Notes: generated from the sequence alone by a model not told the origin. A stretch of DNA of 32,775 bases from Clostridia bacterium (GCA_016295665.1 JAEDKS010000002.1:1-32775), one strand, 5' to 3'. Positions 1 to 8,017 are shown, counted from the stretch's first letter. Translations and numbers: made by a program.

Positions 1-534
1 GCCGGCCAGAAAGCTCCAGAACATGATCCGCTCCATATGCCCGGCATGGAACAGGAACAGGCACAAAACGAACGCGAGCGACGCCGCAAACACGAGGTAG
101 CGGATGAAGCCGAGCTTCCTTCGCGGCCGCCGGGGAATTTTGAAGGGCAGAAGATCGAGCACCATGGCGGTCCAGCAGGCATACCCGCACCAGCCGCGCC
201 CGAAGAGCAGCGGCCCGAAGATCTTTGCGACGGCGTAATGGATCGTCGCCGCTTCAAACACGCCGGTGAACAGATAGTACCAGAACCCCTCGATCTGCAT
301 GTTTTCGTTGCAGATCAGACCGAGATAGACCAGCATGTACAGCCCCACCAGCAGCTGGGTCACCCGCCGCGCATGCCGGTGCTTTCTGATGAACAGGAAC
401 AGGCCAAGCGCGATGGCGCAGCCGATGTAGCTGAAGTTGAAGAGATAGAACAGGTTGTCCTTCGTCAGCCAGAGCGTGATGGCGACGGCCTCAAACAGGG
501 CCAGCATGATGACCGGCAGGAGATACTTCTTCAA
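1..534 (-). CDS. Membrane 4Fe-4S-type protein (NapH/YccM-like), N-terminal part
   Basis: The reading frame runs off the left edge; 178 codons are visible. The start is a TTG at 532-534, chosen because AGGAGG lies 7 bases upstream and no ATG or GTG fits. The protein has several hydrophobic segments (about residues 5-22, 30-50, 58-75, 145-165). Residues 111-121 contain the GRGWCGYAC motif, followed by a hydrophobic stretch ending LDLLPF. This Cys motif after a membrane helix is typical of NapH/MauN/YccM-like membrane Fe-S electron-transfer proteins, whose ferredoxin Cys clusters lie further downstream, here outside the window. Its electron donor or acceptor cannot be told. It follows the ABC exporter genes by 73 bases with no terminator visible, so it may be co-transcribed. 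The family assignment is moderately sure; the role is open. Confidence 0.72.
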   Translation of the reverse strand, partial: MKKYLLPVIMLALFEAVAITLWLTKDNLFYLFNFSYIGCAIALGLFLFIRKHRHARRVTQLLVGLYMLVYLGLICNENMQIEGFWYYLFTGVFEAATIHYAVAKIFGPLLFGRGWCGYACWTAMVLDLLPFKIPRRPRRKLGFIRYLVFAASLAFVLCLFLFHAGHMERIMFWSFLAG

Positions 535-607
535 CCTGCTCCCTCCTCGGATGCCGCTTCGTGTGGCGTGGTGTGATGTGATGGGAAAGTGCTGACGGGG
601 CGGCGGC

Positions 608-2479
608 TTACCCGTTCTTTTCGTGCAGCTGGAGCTCGTAGAGCTTCTTGTAGATGCCGTTCTGCTCCAGCAGCTCCTGATGGGTGCCCTCCTCGCGGAT
701 CTTGCCCTTGTGCATGACGATGATCTTGTCCGCGTGCTGGATGGTGGAGAGGCGGTGGGCGACCATGATGGTGGTGCGGCCCCGCATCAGGTGCTCCAGC
801 GCCTCCTGAATCCACTGCTCGGTCTCCGTGTCGATGTTGGCGGTGGCCTCGTCCAGAATCAGGATGGCGGGATCATAGGCCAGCGTCCGGGCAAAGGACA
901 GCAGCTGCCGCTGGCCTGCGGAGAAGGTGGAGCCGCGCTCGGTCACATGCTCCTGATAGCCTCGGGGCAGGCGCTCGATGAACCGGGAGGCGTTCACGTT
1001 CCGGGCGGCCTCCTCCACCTGCGCGTCGGTGATGTCGTCGTTGCGCAGACGGATGTTGGAGCGGATGTCGCCGGTGAAGATGAACACATCCTGCTGCACC
1101 TGTCCGATGGCGCCGCGAAGCTGCTCCCGGCTCAGGTGCCTGATGTTCACGCCGTCCACGCGGATTTCGCCCTTCTGTACGTCGTAGTAGCGGCCGATCA
1201 GGTTCAGAATGGAGCTCTTGCCCGCGCCGGTGGCGCCCACGAAGGCCACCTTCTGCCCCGGCTCGATGGTGAAGGACACATCCCGCAGCACATAGTCCTC
1301 GCCGTTGTAGGCGAACCACACATGGTCAAACTCGATGCGGCCCCGGACGGCGGGCAGCTTCACGGGCTCCTCGTCATCGCGGATGAGCGGCTCGGTGTCC
1401 AGGAGGGTGAAGATCTTCTCGGCGGAGGCGATGGCGGACTGCAGGGTGGAGAACTGCTCCGCCAGCTGCTCGATGGGCTGGAAGATGCTCTGGATGTACT
1501 GGATGAACACGTACAGCGTGCCGATGGAAATGACCTCGCCCAGCACGCTGGCGGAGCCGGTGCCCAGCACGATGACCAGCGCGATCACCGACAGCAGGTA
1601 GATGCAGGGGCGGAAGATGGCAAAGGTCATCATCTCGCGCCAGCCCGCCCGGTAGAGCTTCTCGCTCTTGCCGCAGAACTCGTCGTACTTCTCCTTCTCC
1701 CGGCGGAACACCTGAATGATCTTCATGCCGGACAGGTTCTCCGACAGGAAGGTGTTCAGCGCCGTGCGGCGGGTGGTGGTCATCTGGTAGGCCCGGCGGC
1801 ACATGGTGCGGAAGATGACCGTCAGCACCGCCACCGCCGGCAGCAGGATGAAGCTGTACAGCGCCATCCGCACGTTCAGCGACAGCATGACCACCATCAG
1901 GCCGATCACCTTCGCCGCGTTCTTGAACAGGTTGACCAGAATGTTGGCGTACAGGGCGTTGATGGACTCCACGTCGTTGGTGACCCGGGTCACGATCTTG
2001 CCCACCGGCGTGGTGTCAAAGAAGCGCATGGTCAGCTTCTCCACATGGGCAAAGACCTCGTTGCGGATGTCGTAGATGATGTTCTGCCCCGTCTTTTGGA
2101 GCAGGATCATGTTGCCCCGGTTCAGCAGGAACAGCAGAACCAGCAGCAGCACATACAGCCCCGCCGCCCGCAGCACGCCCAGGAAGCGGGCATCCTGATT
2201 GGCGGAGATGAGCGCGGCGGCCTCCTCGTCCGTGGCGTCCTCGGGAATGACGAGCGCCATGCCCGGCGCGGGCTGCTCCTGGGTGATGTAGCGGTCGATG
2301 GCGTCGCCGATGAGGATGGGCTTGTACAATTCCAGCAGCGTGATGCACAGCACCATCACAAGGCACAGCGCCATGGGCTTCCAGTGGGGCTTCACGTAGG
2401 CGAGCATCCGCAGGAGCGCGTTGCCCCTGTAGTGCAGGTCGTTGTTGTCCTCGTCCTGACGTACCCTGAACAGGCTCAT
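608..2479 (-). CDS. ABC exporter half-transporter, catalytic-type subunit (YheH/MdlB-like)
   Basis: A 623-residue half-transporter with an N-terminal membrane domain (about residues 30-330) fused to a nucleotide-binding domain. Visible motifs are Walker A GATGAGKS near residue 413, the signature as FSAGQRQ near 519 in place of LSGGQ, Walker B LILDEAT near 541 with the catalytic Glu present, and the AHRLST H-loop near 573. The FSAGQ form is common in the YheH/LmrD-type partner of heterodimeric multidrug exporters. An insert of about 40 residues with an acidic stretch (residues about 67-100) lies between the first two helices, probably outside the cell. The start codon overlaps the stop of the upstream exporter gene by four bases (ATGA), so the two are translationally coupled and probably form one heterodimer. 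The substrate is unknown; drug or lipid export is an inference from the family. Confidence 0.9.
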   Translation of the reverse strand: MSLFRVRQDEDNNDLHYRGNALLRMLAYVKPHWKPMALCLVMVLCITLLELYKPILIGDAIDRYITQEQPAPGMALVIPEDATDEEAAALISANQDARFLGVLRAAGLYVLLLVLLFLLNRGNMILLQKTGQNIIYDIRNEVFAHVEKLTMRFFDTTPVGKIVTRVTNDVESINALYANILVNLFKNAAKVIGLMVVMLSLNVRMALYSFILLPAVAVLTVIFRTMCRRAYQMTTTRRTALNTFLSENLSGMKIIQVFRREKEKYDEFCGKSEKLYRAGWREMMTFAIFRPCIYLLSVIALVIVLGTGSASVLGEVISIGTLYVFIQYIQSIFQPIEQLAEQFSTLQSAIASAEKIFTLLDTEPLIRDDEEPVKLPAVRGRIEFDHVWFAYNGEDYVLRDVSFTIEPGQKVAFVGATGAGKSSILNLIGRYYDVQKGEIRVDGVNIRHLSREQLRGAIGQVQQDVFIFTGDIRSNIRLRNDDITDAQVEEAARNVNASRFIERLPRGYQEHVTERGSTFSAGQRQLLSFARTLAYDPAILILDEATANIDTETEQWIQEALEHLMRGRTTIMVAHRLSTIQHADKIIVMHKGKIREEGTHQELLEQNGIYKKLYELQLHEKNG

Positions 2480-4245
2480 TCCGCGTCGCCTCCTTCCTCC
2501 TGCAGCTGCTTCTCCAGCTGCTGCTTGTCCCAGATGCTGCGGTAGATGCCGTGAAGCGCCATCAGCTCCTCGTGGGTGCCGACTTCCGCCATGCCGCCAT
2601 CGTCCAGCACCAGAATGCGGTCGGCGTGCTGAATGGTGGAGATGCGGTGGGCGATGATGAGCGTGGTCTTGCCGGCGCGGTTCACCTTCAGGTTCTCCAG
2701 AATCCGCTCCTCGGTGTCCGTGTCCACGGCGGACAGCGCGTCATCCAGAATCAGGATGGGCGCGTCCTTCAGCAGCGCCCGGGCGATGGAGGAGCGCTGC
2801 TTCTGTCCGCCGGAGATGGTGGCGCCGCGCTCGCCAACCACGGTCTGGTAGCCGTCCGGGAAGTCCATGATGTTGTCATGGATGCAGGCGGCCTTCGCGG
2901 CGGCCTCCACCTGCTCGTGGGTGGCGCCCTTCACGCCGAAGGCGATGTTGTTCTCGATGGTGTCCGAGAACAGGAAGTTGTCCTGGGGCACATAGGCGAT
3001 GTCCTGCCGCAGCACCGCCAGGGGGATCTCCTTCTGGTTGTGGCCGTCGATGACGATCATGCCCGGCTCCGTGTCGTACAGCCGGAGCAGCAGGTTGGCA
3101 AGGGTCGTCTTGCCGCTGCCCGTCCGGCCCAGAATCGCCAGGCTGGAGCCCGCGGGCACATGCAGGTCGATGCCGTGGAGCGCCGGGGCCTGCTGGGTGT
3201 CGGGGTAGGTGAAGGTCAGGTTGTGCAGCACGATGTCGCCCTGCAGGGCGGTGATGGATTCGTCCATCTCCGCCCCATCGACGATGTCCGGCTTGGCGTC
3301 GTGGATGTGCACGATGCGCTTGAGGGACGCCATGCCCTGACTGATGGAGGTGATGCACTCGCCCACCGCCATCATGGGCCAAACCAGCATGCCGATATAC
3401 GAGTTGAAGGCGATGAACTGGCCCACGGTGATCTCCCCGTGAATCGCCAGGTAGCCGCCGTAGAGCAGCGTCAGCAGGCTGGAGGCGCCCACCACCATGT
3501 CCAGCAGGGGCATCACCAGCGCCTGCAGCCGCACCACGCCCAGGTTCTTCTCCCGGCAGTTCTGGTTGGCGACCGCGAAGGCTGCCAGCTCCTTGCGCTC
3601 CTGTACGAAGGCCTTGATGACCCGGATGCCGCTCACCGCCTCCTGTACCTGGTCGGTCAGGTCGGAGAAGGCCTCCTGCTTGGCGAGGAAGCGCCGGTGC
3701 ATCGCCTTGCCGTAGAAGATGTCTCCGAAGATGATGAGAATCAGCGGAATCACCGCCACCACCGTCAGCTTCGGGGAGACGTACAGGATCATCCGGCTCA
3801 TGACCAGCACCAGCATCACCGAGGCGTCAAAGGTGGTGATGACCGTCATGCCCAGCAGCTCCCGCACGGAGTTCAGGTCGTTGATAAAGCGCGACATCAG
3901 GTCGCCAGTCTTGTGGGTGTTGTAGTAGCGCATGGACAGCTTCTCCAGATGGGCAAACATGTCGTTGCGCATTTCCTTCTCGATGGTGCGGGCCGAGCCG
4001 AAGATAAAGTAGCGCCAGCAGAACCGCCCCACCGTGATGATAAGCCCCATCAGCAGCACCATCAGCACCAGGTGCAGGATGCCGTCCATGTTCAGGGCGT
4101 GCTGCTCCAGCCCGTCGGTGATTTCGCCCGTGAGCTGGGGGATAAAGGTATTCACGAAGTCCACGGCGAACAGCGCCAGGATACCCAGCAGATAGCGCGG
4201 AATGTAGCGCCTGACATAGCTGCCGGCAAACCTCAGTTCTCTCAT
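2476..4245 (-). CDS. ABC exporter half-transporter, degenerate-site subunit (YheI/MdlA-like)
   Basis: A 589-residue half-transporter: membrane domain about residues 10-300, then a nucleotide-binding domain. It has Walker A GRTGSGKTT near residue 375, a canonical signature ISGGQKQR near 478, and an intact AHRIST H-loop. Walker B reads LILDDALSAVD, so the catalytic Glu is replaced by Asp. In heterodimeric exporters such as BmrCD/YheIH and TM287/288 this marks the subunit contributing the non-hydrolysing site. The partner encoded next (608-2479) has the intact Glu but a variant signature, so the pair shows the complementary asymmetry expected. The start ATG has AAAGGAGG five bases upstream. An extended -10 promoter lies at 4305-4333. 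This is the first gene of a two- or three-gene operon pointing away from the DnaA-box region. Confidence 0.9.
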   Translation of the reverse strand: MRELRFAGSYVRRYIPRYLLGILALFAVDFVNTFIPQLTGEITDGLEQHALNMDGILHLVLMVLLMGLIITVGRFCWRYFIFGSARTIEKEMRNDMFAHLEKLSMRYYNTHKTGDLMSRFINDLNSVRELLGMTVITTFDASVMLVLVMSRMILYVSPKLTVVAVIPLILIIFGDIFYGKAMHRRFLAKQEAFSDLTDQVQEAVSGIRVIKAFVQERKELAAFAVANQNCREKNLGVVRLQALVMPLLDMVVGASSLLTLLYGGYLAIHGEITVGQFIAFNSYIGMLVWPMMAVGECITSISQGMASLKRIVHIHDAKPDIVDGAEMDESITALQGDIVLHNLTFTYPDTQQAPALHGIDLHVPAGSSLAILGRTGSGKTTLANLLLRLYDTEPGMIVIDGHNQKEIPLAVLRQDIAYVPQDNFLFSDTIENNIAFGVKGATHEQVEAAAKAACIHDNIMDFPDGYQTVVGERGATISGGQKQRSSIARALLKDAPILILDDALSAVDTDTEERILENLKVNRAGKTTLIIAHRISTIQHADRILVLDDGGMAEVGTHEELMALHGIYRSIWDKQQLEKQLQEEGGDAE

Positions 4246-4304
4246 CTGCTCCTCCTTTGGAAGATTGCTTCCGGAACCCGCTTCGTTCGGGTCAGCGTCC
4301 TTCT

Positions 4305-4333
4305 ATCATATCAGATTTTTCCGGAAATGAGAA
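4305..4333 (-). promoter_or_regulatory. Extended -10 promoter for the 2476-4245 / 608-2479 exporter operon
   Basis: Read on the minus strand, a -35-like TTCTCA (4328-4333) is followed by 17 bases and a TATGAT -10 (4305-4310), with TGA directly before it forming an extended -10. The expected transcript starts near 4298, leaving a leader of about 50 bases before the ATG at 4245. A short hairpin (ACCCG/CGGGT) lies in that leader. Confidence 0.6.
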
Positions 4334-4490
4334 GGGGATTTTGACGAAAGGTGGGAAATTTTGCGATTTTGATGATGATTTCGCCGATGGCACCAACACG
4401 GGACGGCGCCCAAAGAACATCACCTTTTTTCGGTGGCTCCGGGGAGGGAATGTTGCGAAGCGGAGAATAACGACGCACAAACACGAAACA

Positions 4491-4712
4491 AAAATGCAAC
4501 AAATATGCAATACACAGATTCATACACAGCCCTGTGCACATGTTGATAAGCGATCTGTGGAAAACCTGTGGAAAATGTGGATAACGATGCGGAAGCCTGT
4601 GAAATATCCCTTTCCCCTGTGGAAAACCTGGCGTCCGGCTGTGGAATACCGGTGGAGGACGGGGTGGGGATGGGGCGGCGGCAAAATGCAGGATGCATGG
4701 AAAAATGCAGGA
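4491..4712 (+). repeat. ATGCA-containing short repeats flanking the DnaA boxes
   Basis: AAAATGCA occurs at 4491-4498, with a near copy AAATATGCA at 4501-4509, both left of the DnaA boxes. The 11-mer AAAATGCAGGA occurs twice to the right, at 4683-4693 and 4702-4712 (19-base period). The copies bracket the box cluster and look iteron-like. They could also be chance in an A-rich stretch. Confidence 0.4.
4541..4648 (+). other. DnaA-box cluster; candidate origin or DnaA-binding locus
   Basis: Within the gene-free stretch 4246-4798, six 9-mers in one orientation match or nearly match the DnaA box (TTATCCACA, here read as TGTGGATAA). They are TGTTGATAA 4541-4549, TGTGGAAAA 4556-4564, TGTGGAAAA 4567-4575, the exact consensus TGTGGATAA 4576-4584, TGTGGAAAA 4618-4626, and TGTGGAATA 4640-4648. 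Three sit 9-11 bases apart. The flank at about 4475-4530 is clearly richer in A and T than the surroundings and could serve as an unwinding region. Genes diverge from here (minus to the left, plus to the right). dnaA and dnaN are not in the window, so origin status is an inference; the alternative is a DnaA-titrating or regulatory cluster. Confidence 0.7.
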
Positions 4713-4798
4713 AACTCATGAATATTTTCGGGATTTTCGCCGCCAAAGCTGAAGGGGCCTTTTTCCGCATATGCTTTCGGGAAAGGTGCGTGAGCGAC

Positions 4799-5593
4799 AT
4801 GGACGAACGGAAACGGAAACAGGCGAAGTGGGCGGGCAGGGCGGCGGTGCTGCTGGTGCTGGTGGGGGCGGCGCTGGTGCTGGCGCTGCTGCTGCGCTCG
4901 TACGGCGGGACGCAGACGCCGCCGGAGGGGGAGCCGGAGACGACTACGGTGCCAGGCGAGGCCGCAGCGGGGCTGGCGCTGAGCGGCTGGACGATTCTGG
5001 TGGATCCCGGTCACGGCGGCTACGATGGCGGTGCCCGGTGTCAGGACAGCGGCGTGTGGGAAAAGGAGCTGAACCTGGCGGTGGCGCTGGAGACGGAGCG
5101 GGCGCTGAAGGCGCTGGGGGCGCGGGTGGTCATGACCCGCCGGGAGGATGCCGACCTCTGCACCGCCTCCCGCCCCGCCGCCCTGACGAAGAAGCGGGAG
5201 GACATGGAGAACCGCGTGGCGATGGCGGTGGAGAACGGCGCGGACATGGTGCTGTCCATTCACATGAACGAGTACCGCGTCCGCAGCGAATCGGGCCCGC
5301 AGGTGTTCTACCGGGAGGGCTGTGACAGCGGGCGGCTGCTGGCGGGGTGCGTGCAGGAGGCGCTCATCGCGGGGCTGTCGCCCGCCCGGGAGCGGGTGTG
5401 CATGGCGGGGGATTACTTCATTCTGCAGCTGGAGCAGCCCTCCGTGCTGGTGGAGTGCGGCTTCATCTCCAACCCGGCGGAGGAGAAGCTGCTGCTGGAT
5501 GCGGCGTATCAGGCGCGGGTGGCGGAGGCGATTGCCGAGGGGGTGCGGGAGTACGTGCGCCTCACCGGCGTCTCCGCCGCGCAGGGCGGATGA
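4799..5593 (+). CDS. cwlD: N-acetylmuramoyl-L-alanine amidase, CwlD-like, membrane-anchored
   Basis: A 264-residue protein with a basic N-terminus, one membrane segment (about residues 13-32), a Thr/Glu/Pro-rich linker, and one Amidase_3 zinc hydrolase domain to the end. The expected zinc and catalytic residues are visible: His72 in DPGHGG, Glu88 in WEKELNL, His155 in SIHMN and Glu219 in VECGF. The family cleaves the MurNAc to L-Ala bond of peptidoglycan. The short, N-anchored architecture fits CwlD, which acts with a PdaA-type deacetylase to make the muramic delta-lactam of the spore cortex; sporulation itself cannot be judged from this window. A GTG at 4790 is in frame, but the ATG at 4799 sits better relative to the AAAGG upstream. 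The frame continues open upstream through the DnaA boxes, which is probably not coding. A terminator follows at 5623-5648. Confidence 0.87.
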   Translation: MDERKRKQAKWAGRAAVLLVLVGAALVLALLLRSYGGTQTPPEGEPETTTVPGEAAAGLALSGWTILVDPGHGGYDGGARCQDSGVWEKELNLAVALETERALKALGARVVMTRREDADLCTASRPAALTKKREDMENRVAMAVENGADMVLSIHMNEYRVRSESGPQVFYREGCDSGRLLAGCVQEALIAGLSPARERVCMAGDYFILQLEQPSVLVECGFISNPAEEKLLLDAAYQARVAEAIAEGVREYVRLTGVSAAQGG

Positions 5594-5622
5594 CAACACC
5601 CATGGGCGGGTGGCAGATCCGG

Positions 5623-5648
5623 CGGGGGCAGCGAGGCCCCCGTTTTTT
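5623..5648 (+). terminator. Rho-independent terminator after the amidase gene
   Basis: A perfect 7-bp stem CGGGGGC / GCCCCCG with a 6-base loop is followed directly by six T (5643-5648). It separates the amidase gene from the MarR promoter. Confidence 0.9.
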
Positions 5649-5661
5649 GCGAAGAAAAATA

Positions 5662-5715
5662 TCAAGGTACCTTGACAAAATAAGCGAATGCGCCTAAAAT
5701 GTCAAGGTACCTTGA
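5662..5715 (+). promoter_or_regulatory. MarR operon promoter with two perfect palindromic operators
   Basis: The 14-bp perfect palindrome TCAAGGTACCTTGA occurs at 5662-5675 and again at 5702-5715, exactly 40 bp apart. A consensus promoter lies between them: -35 TTGACA at 5672-5677, a 17-base spacer, and -10 TAAAAT at 5695-5700. The first palindrome overlaps the -35; the second starts just after the -10 and covers the likely transcription start near 5707. This layout predicts strong repression by the MarR protein encoded next, relieved by a ligand. A 40-bp spacing is close to four helical turns, so both dimers would lie on the same face of the DNA. Confidence 0.9.
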
Positions 5716-5742
5716 GAAACCATGAAGCAGGAGGACATTTCG

Positions 5743-6276
5743 GTGAATGAACGCTATCCTACCCTGGATGTGAACAACAAGCTGATCTGGAACATCCGGG
5801 ACATCGGACATACCATGCGGCAGCTCTTTGAGGGCAAGGGAAGCCAGAAGCGCGTGCTGATGATGCTGCGGGAAAACCCCGGCCTGACGCAGCGGGCGCT
5901 GACGGAGCGGCTGGGGGTTCAGCCCGGCTCCGCCAGCGAGGTCGTGGGCAAGCTGGAGGCGGCGGGGCTGCTGGAGCGGGAACCCAGCGCGGAGGATCGC
6001 CGGACGGCGGTGCTCCATCTGACCGGCGCGGGCGCGCAGGCTGCGGACATGGCGCTATCCCAGCGCGCGGAGCGGCATGAGCGCATGTTCTCCTGCCTGT
6101 CGGAGGAGGAGAAGCAGACGTTGCTGACGCTGCTGGAGCGGGTCAACGGCTTCTGGGATCAGGAGTACCGGAGCGGCGAAGGGGCGGCGGCACCGCATGG
6201 CCATGGGCATCACGGGCATCCGCATGGTCACCCGCACGGGCACCACGGACATCATGGCGGCGAGGAGGAGGCGTGA
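5743..6276 (+). CDS. MarR-family transcriptional repressor with His-rich C-terminal tail
   Basis: A MarR winged-helix regulator of 177 residues. The GTG at 5743 is chosen as start because AGGAGG (5729-5734) lies eight bases before it; an in-frame ATG at 5722 has no ribosome site and is only about 15 bases from the predicted transcription start. The helix-turn-helix covers LTQRALTERLGVQPGSASEV, and the wing has the typical EDRRTAVLHLT. After residue about 150 the family fold ends and a tail follows with 11 His alternating mostly with Gly and Pro, ending GGEEEA. Such a tail could bind Ni, Zn, Cu or Co; this is inference. It precedes two exporter half-transporter genes and almost certainly controls them and itself through the twin palindromes upstream. 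Confidence 0.9.
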   Translation: MNERYPTLDVNNKLIWNIRDIGHTMRQLFEGKGSQKRVLMMLRENPGLTQRALTERLGVQPGSASEVVGKLEAAGLLEREPSAEDRRTAVLHLTGAGAQAADMALSQRAERHERMFSCLSEEEKQTLLTLLERVNGFWDQEYRSGEGAAAPHGHGHHGHPHGHPHGHHGHHGGEEEA

Positions 6277-6280
6277 GGGC

Positions 6281-8017
6281 ATGTGGAAGTACATCAGGCC
6301 CTATCTGCACTTCGCCGTGCTGGCGGGGCTGTTCATGTTCGGCGAGGTGACGATGGATCTGCTGCAGCCGGAGATCATGAGCCGCATCGTGGATGAGGGC
6401 GTGCTGGGCGTGGGCAACGGCGGCGTGGGCAGCCTGCAGGTGATCTGGACGCTGGGGCTGCGGATGATCGTGCTGGTGCTCTTCGGCGGGCTGTGCGGCT
6501 CGCTGAACAACGTGTTCGTCCACATGAGCGGACAGAACGTGGGCAACGAAATCCGCAAGGACGCGTTCCGGAATATCATGTGCTTCTCCTTCCCGCAGAT
6601 GGATCGCTTCGGCACCGGCTCGCTGGTGACCCGCGTGACCAATGACATCACCCAGGTGCAGAACTTCGTTTCGCAGTTCGTTCGCGGCATGATCCGCACC
6701 TCCATGCTGATGTTCGGCAGCATCTTTTTCATGTTCCGGCTGAACACGCAGTTCGGCCTGATCGTGCTGTGCGCCTTCCCGCTGATCGTGGGCTGTCTGG
6801 CCTTCTGTCTGCACAGGGCCAACCCGCTGTTCACCCGGCTGCAGGCGCAGCTGGATCGCATCAACGCCATCATGCAGGAGGATGTGTCCGGCATCCGCAT
6901 CATCAAGGCCTGCGTCCGCGAAGTGTACGAGAAGCTGCGCTTCGGCAGAGCCAATGACGAGCTGATCCGCACCCAGCTGCAGGTGCTGGTGATCTTCGCC
7001 TTCATGAATCCCATCATGAACGCCCTGATGTACGTGGTGGTGGCGGTCATCCTGCGGGCGGGCGCCTATGGCGTTGTCGCGGGCACCGCGACGCCCGGCA
7101 CCATCATGGCGGCCATCACCTACACCACCCAGCTGCTCAACGGCATCCTCATGCTGGTCATGCTGTTCCAGAACATCTCCCGTGGCATCGCATCGTGGAA
7201 GCGCGTGCGGGAGCTGCTGGAGAGTGAGCCGGAGCTGAAGGACGGCGGCTTCTCCGGGGAGACGGAGAAGCACGGTGAGATCGAGTTCCGCGACGTGTCC
7301 TTCGCCTACCCCGGCAGTCAGGAGCAGGTGCTGAGGCACATCAGCCTGACCATCCGCTCCGGGGAAACGGTCGCCATCATGGGCGCCACCGGCTGCGGCA
7401 AGTCCACGCTGGTGAATCTGATTCCCCGGTTCTACGATGTGACCGGGGGCGCGGTGCTGGTGGACGGCGTGGACGTGCGCGACTATGACCAGCAGGCGCT
7501 GCGCAGCCGCATCGCCATCGCCCTGCAAAAGAGCGAGCTGTTCAGCCAGACCATCCGGGAGAACATCGCCTGGGGCGCGCCGGAGGGCACCGGCGAGGCC
7601 GTGGAGGCGGCGGCCCGGGTCGCGCAGGCGGACGGCTTCATCAGCAGGACGCCCGAGGGCTATGACACCCTCGTGGCGGAGCGGGGCATGAGCCTCTCCG
7701 GCGGACAGAAGCAGCGCATCTCCATCGCCCGTGCCGTGCTGCGGGGCGCGGAGATCATGATTTTCGACGACTCCACCAGTGCCCTTGACCTCAAGACCGA
7801 GGCGAACCTTTACGACGCCCTCAAGCAGGCCCACCCGGGCAGCACGAAAATCATCATCGCCCAGCGCATCGCGTCGGTGCGCCGTGCCGACCGGATCGTG
7901 GTGCTGGAGAACGGGTCTGTCGCGGCCTGCGGCACCCATGAGGAGCTGCTCAGGAGCTGCGCGTCCTACCGGGATATCTACGACTCGCAGATGGGAGAGG
8001 AGGAGAACCATGGCTGA
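6281..8017 (+). CDS. ABC exporter half-transporter, degenerate-site subunit
   Basis: A 578-residue half-transporter (membrane domain about residues 10-300, then nucleotide-binding domain). The ATG at 6281 is chosen, four bases after the MarR stop, with AGGAGG upstream; a longer in-frame start at 6197 lies inside the marR gene and is unlikely. Motifs are Walker A GATGCGKST near residue 369, signature LSGGQKQR near 471, and Walker B MIFDDSTSALD near 494. The catalytic Glu is Asp and the switch His is Gln (IIAQRIAS near 527), so two catalytic positions of this ATP site are changed. It should be the non-hydrolysing half of a heterodimer with the next gene, whose start overlaps by eight bases. MarR control suggests export of a toxic or antimicrobial compound; the substrate is unknown. 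Confidence 0.92.
   Translation: MWKYIRPYLHFAVLAGLFMFGEVTMDLLQPEIMSRIVDEGVLGVGNGGVGSLQVIWTLGLRMIVLVLFGGLCGSLNNVFVHMSGQNVGNEIRKDAFRNIMCFSFPQMDRFGTGSLVTRVTNDITQVQNFVSQFVRGMIRTSMLMFGSIFFMFRLNTQFGLIVLCAFPLIVGCLAFCLHRANPLFTRLQAQLDRINAIMQEDVSGIRIIKACVREVYEKLRFGRANDELIRTQLQVLVIFAFMNPIMNALMYVVVAVILRAGAYGVVAGTATPGTIMAAITYTTQLLNGILMLVMLFQNISRGIASWKRVRELLESEPELKDGGFSGETEKHGEIEFRDVSFAYPGSQEQVLRHISLTIRSGETVAIMGATGCGKSTLVNLIPRFYDVTGGAVLVDGVDVRDYDQQALRSRIAIALQKSELFSQTIRENIAWGAPEGTGEAVEAAARVAQADGFISRTPEGYDTLVAERGMSLSGGQKQRISIARAVLRGAEIMIFDDSTSALDLKTEANLYDALKQAHPGSTKIIIAQRIASVRRADRIVVLENGSVAACGTHEELLRSCASYRDIYDSQMGEEENHG

Noticed and set aside
4568..4798. Upstream extension of the amidase frame through the DnaA boxes
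   Set aside because: No ribosome site at its ATG. The segment carries the DnaA boxes and lacks protein-like composition; the amidase has a natural start at 4799 next to its membrane anchor.
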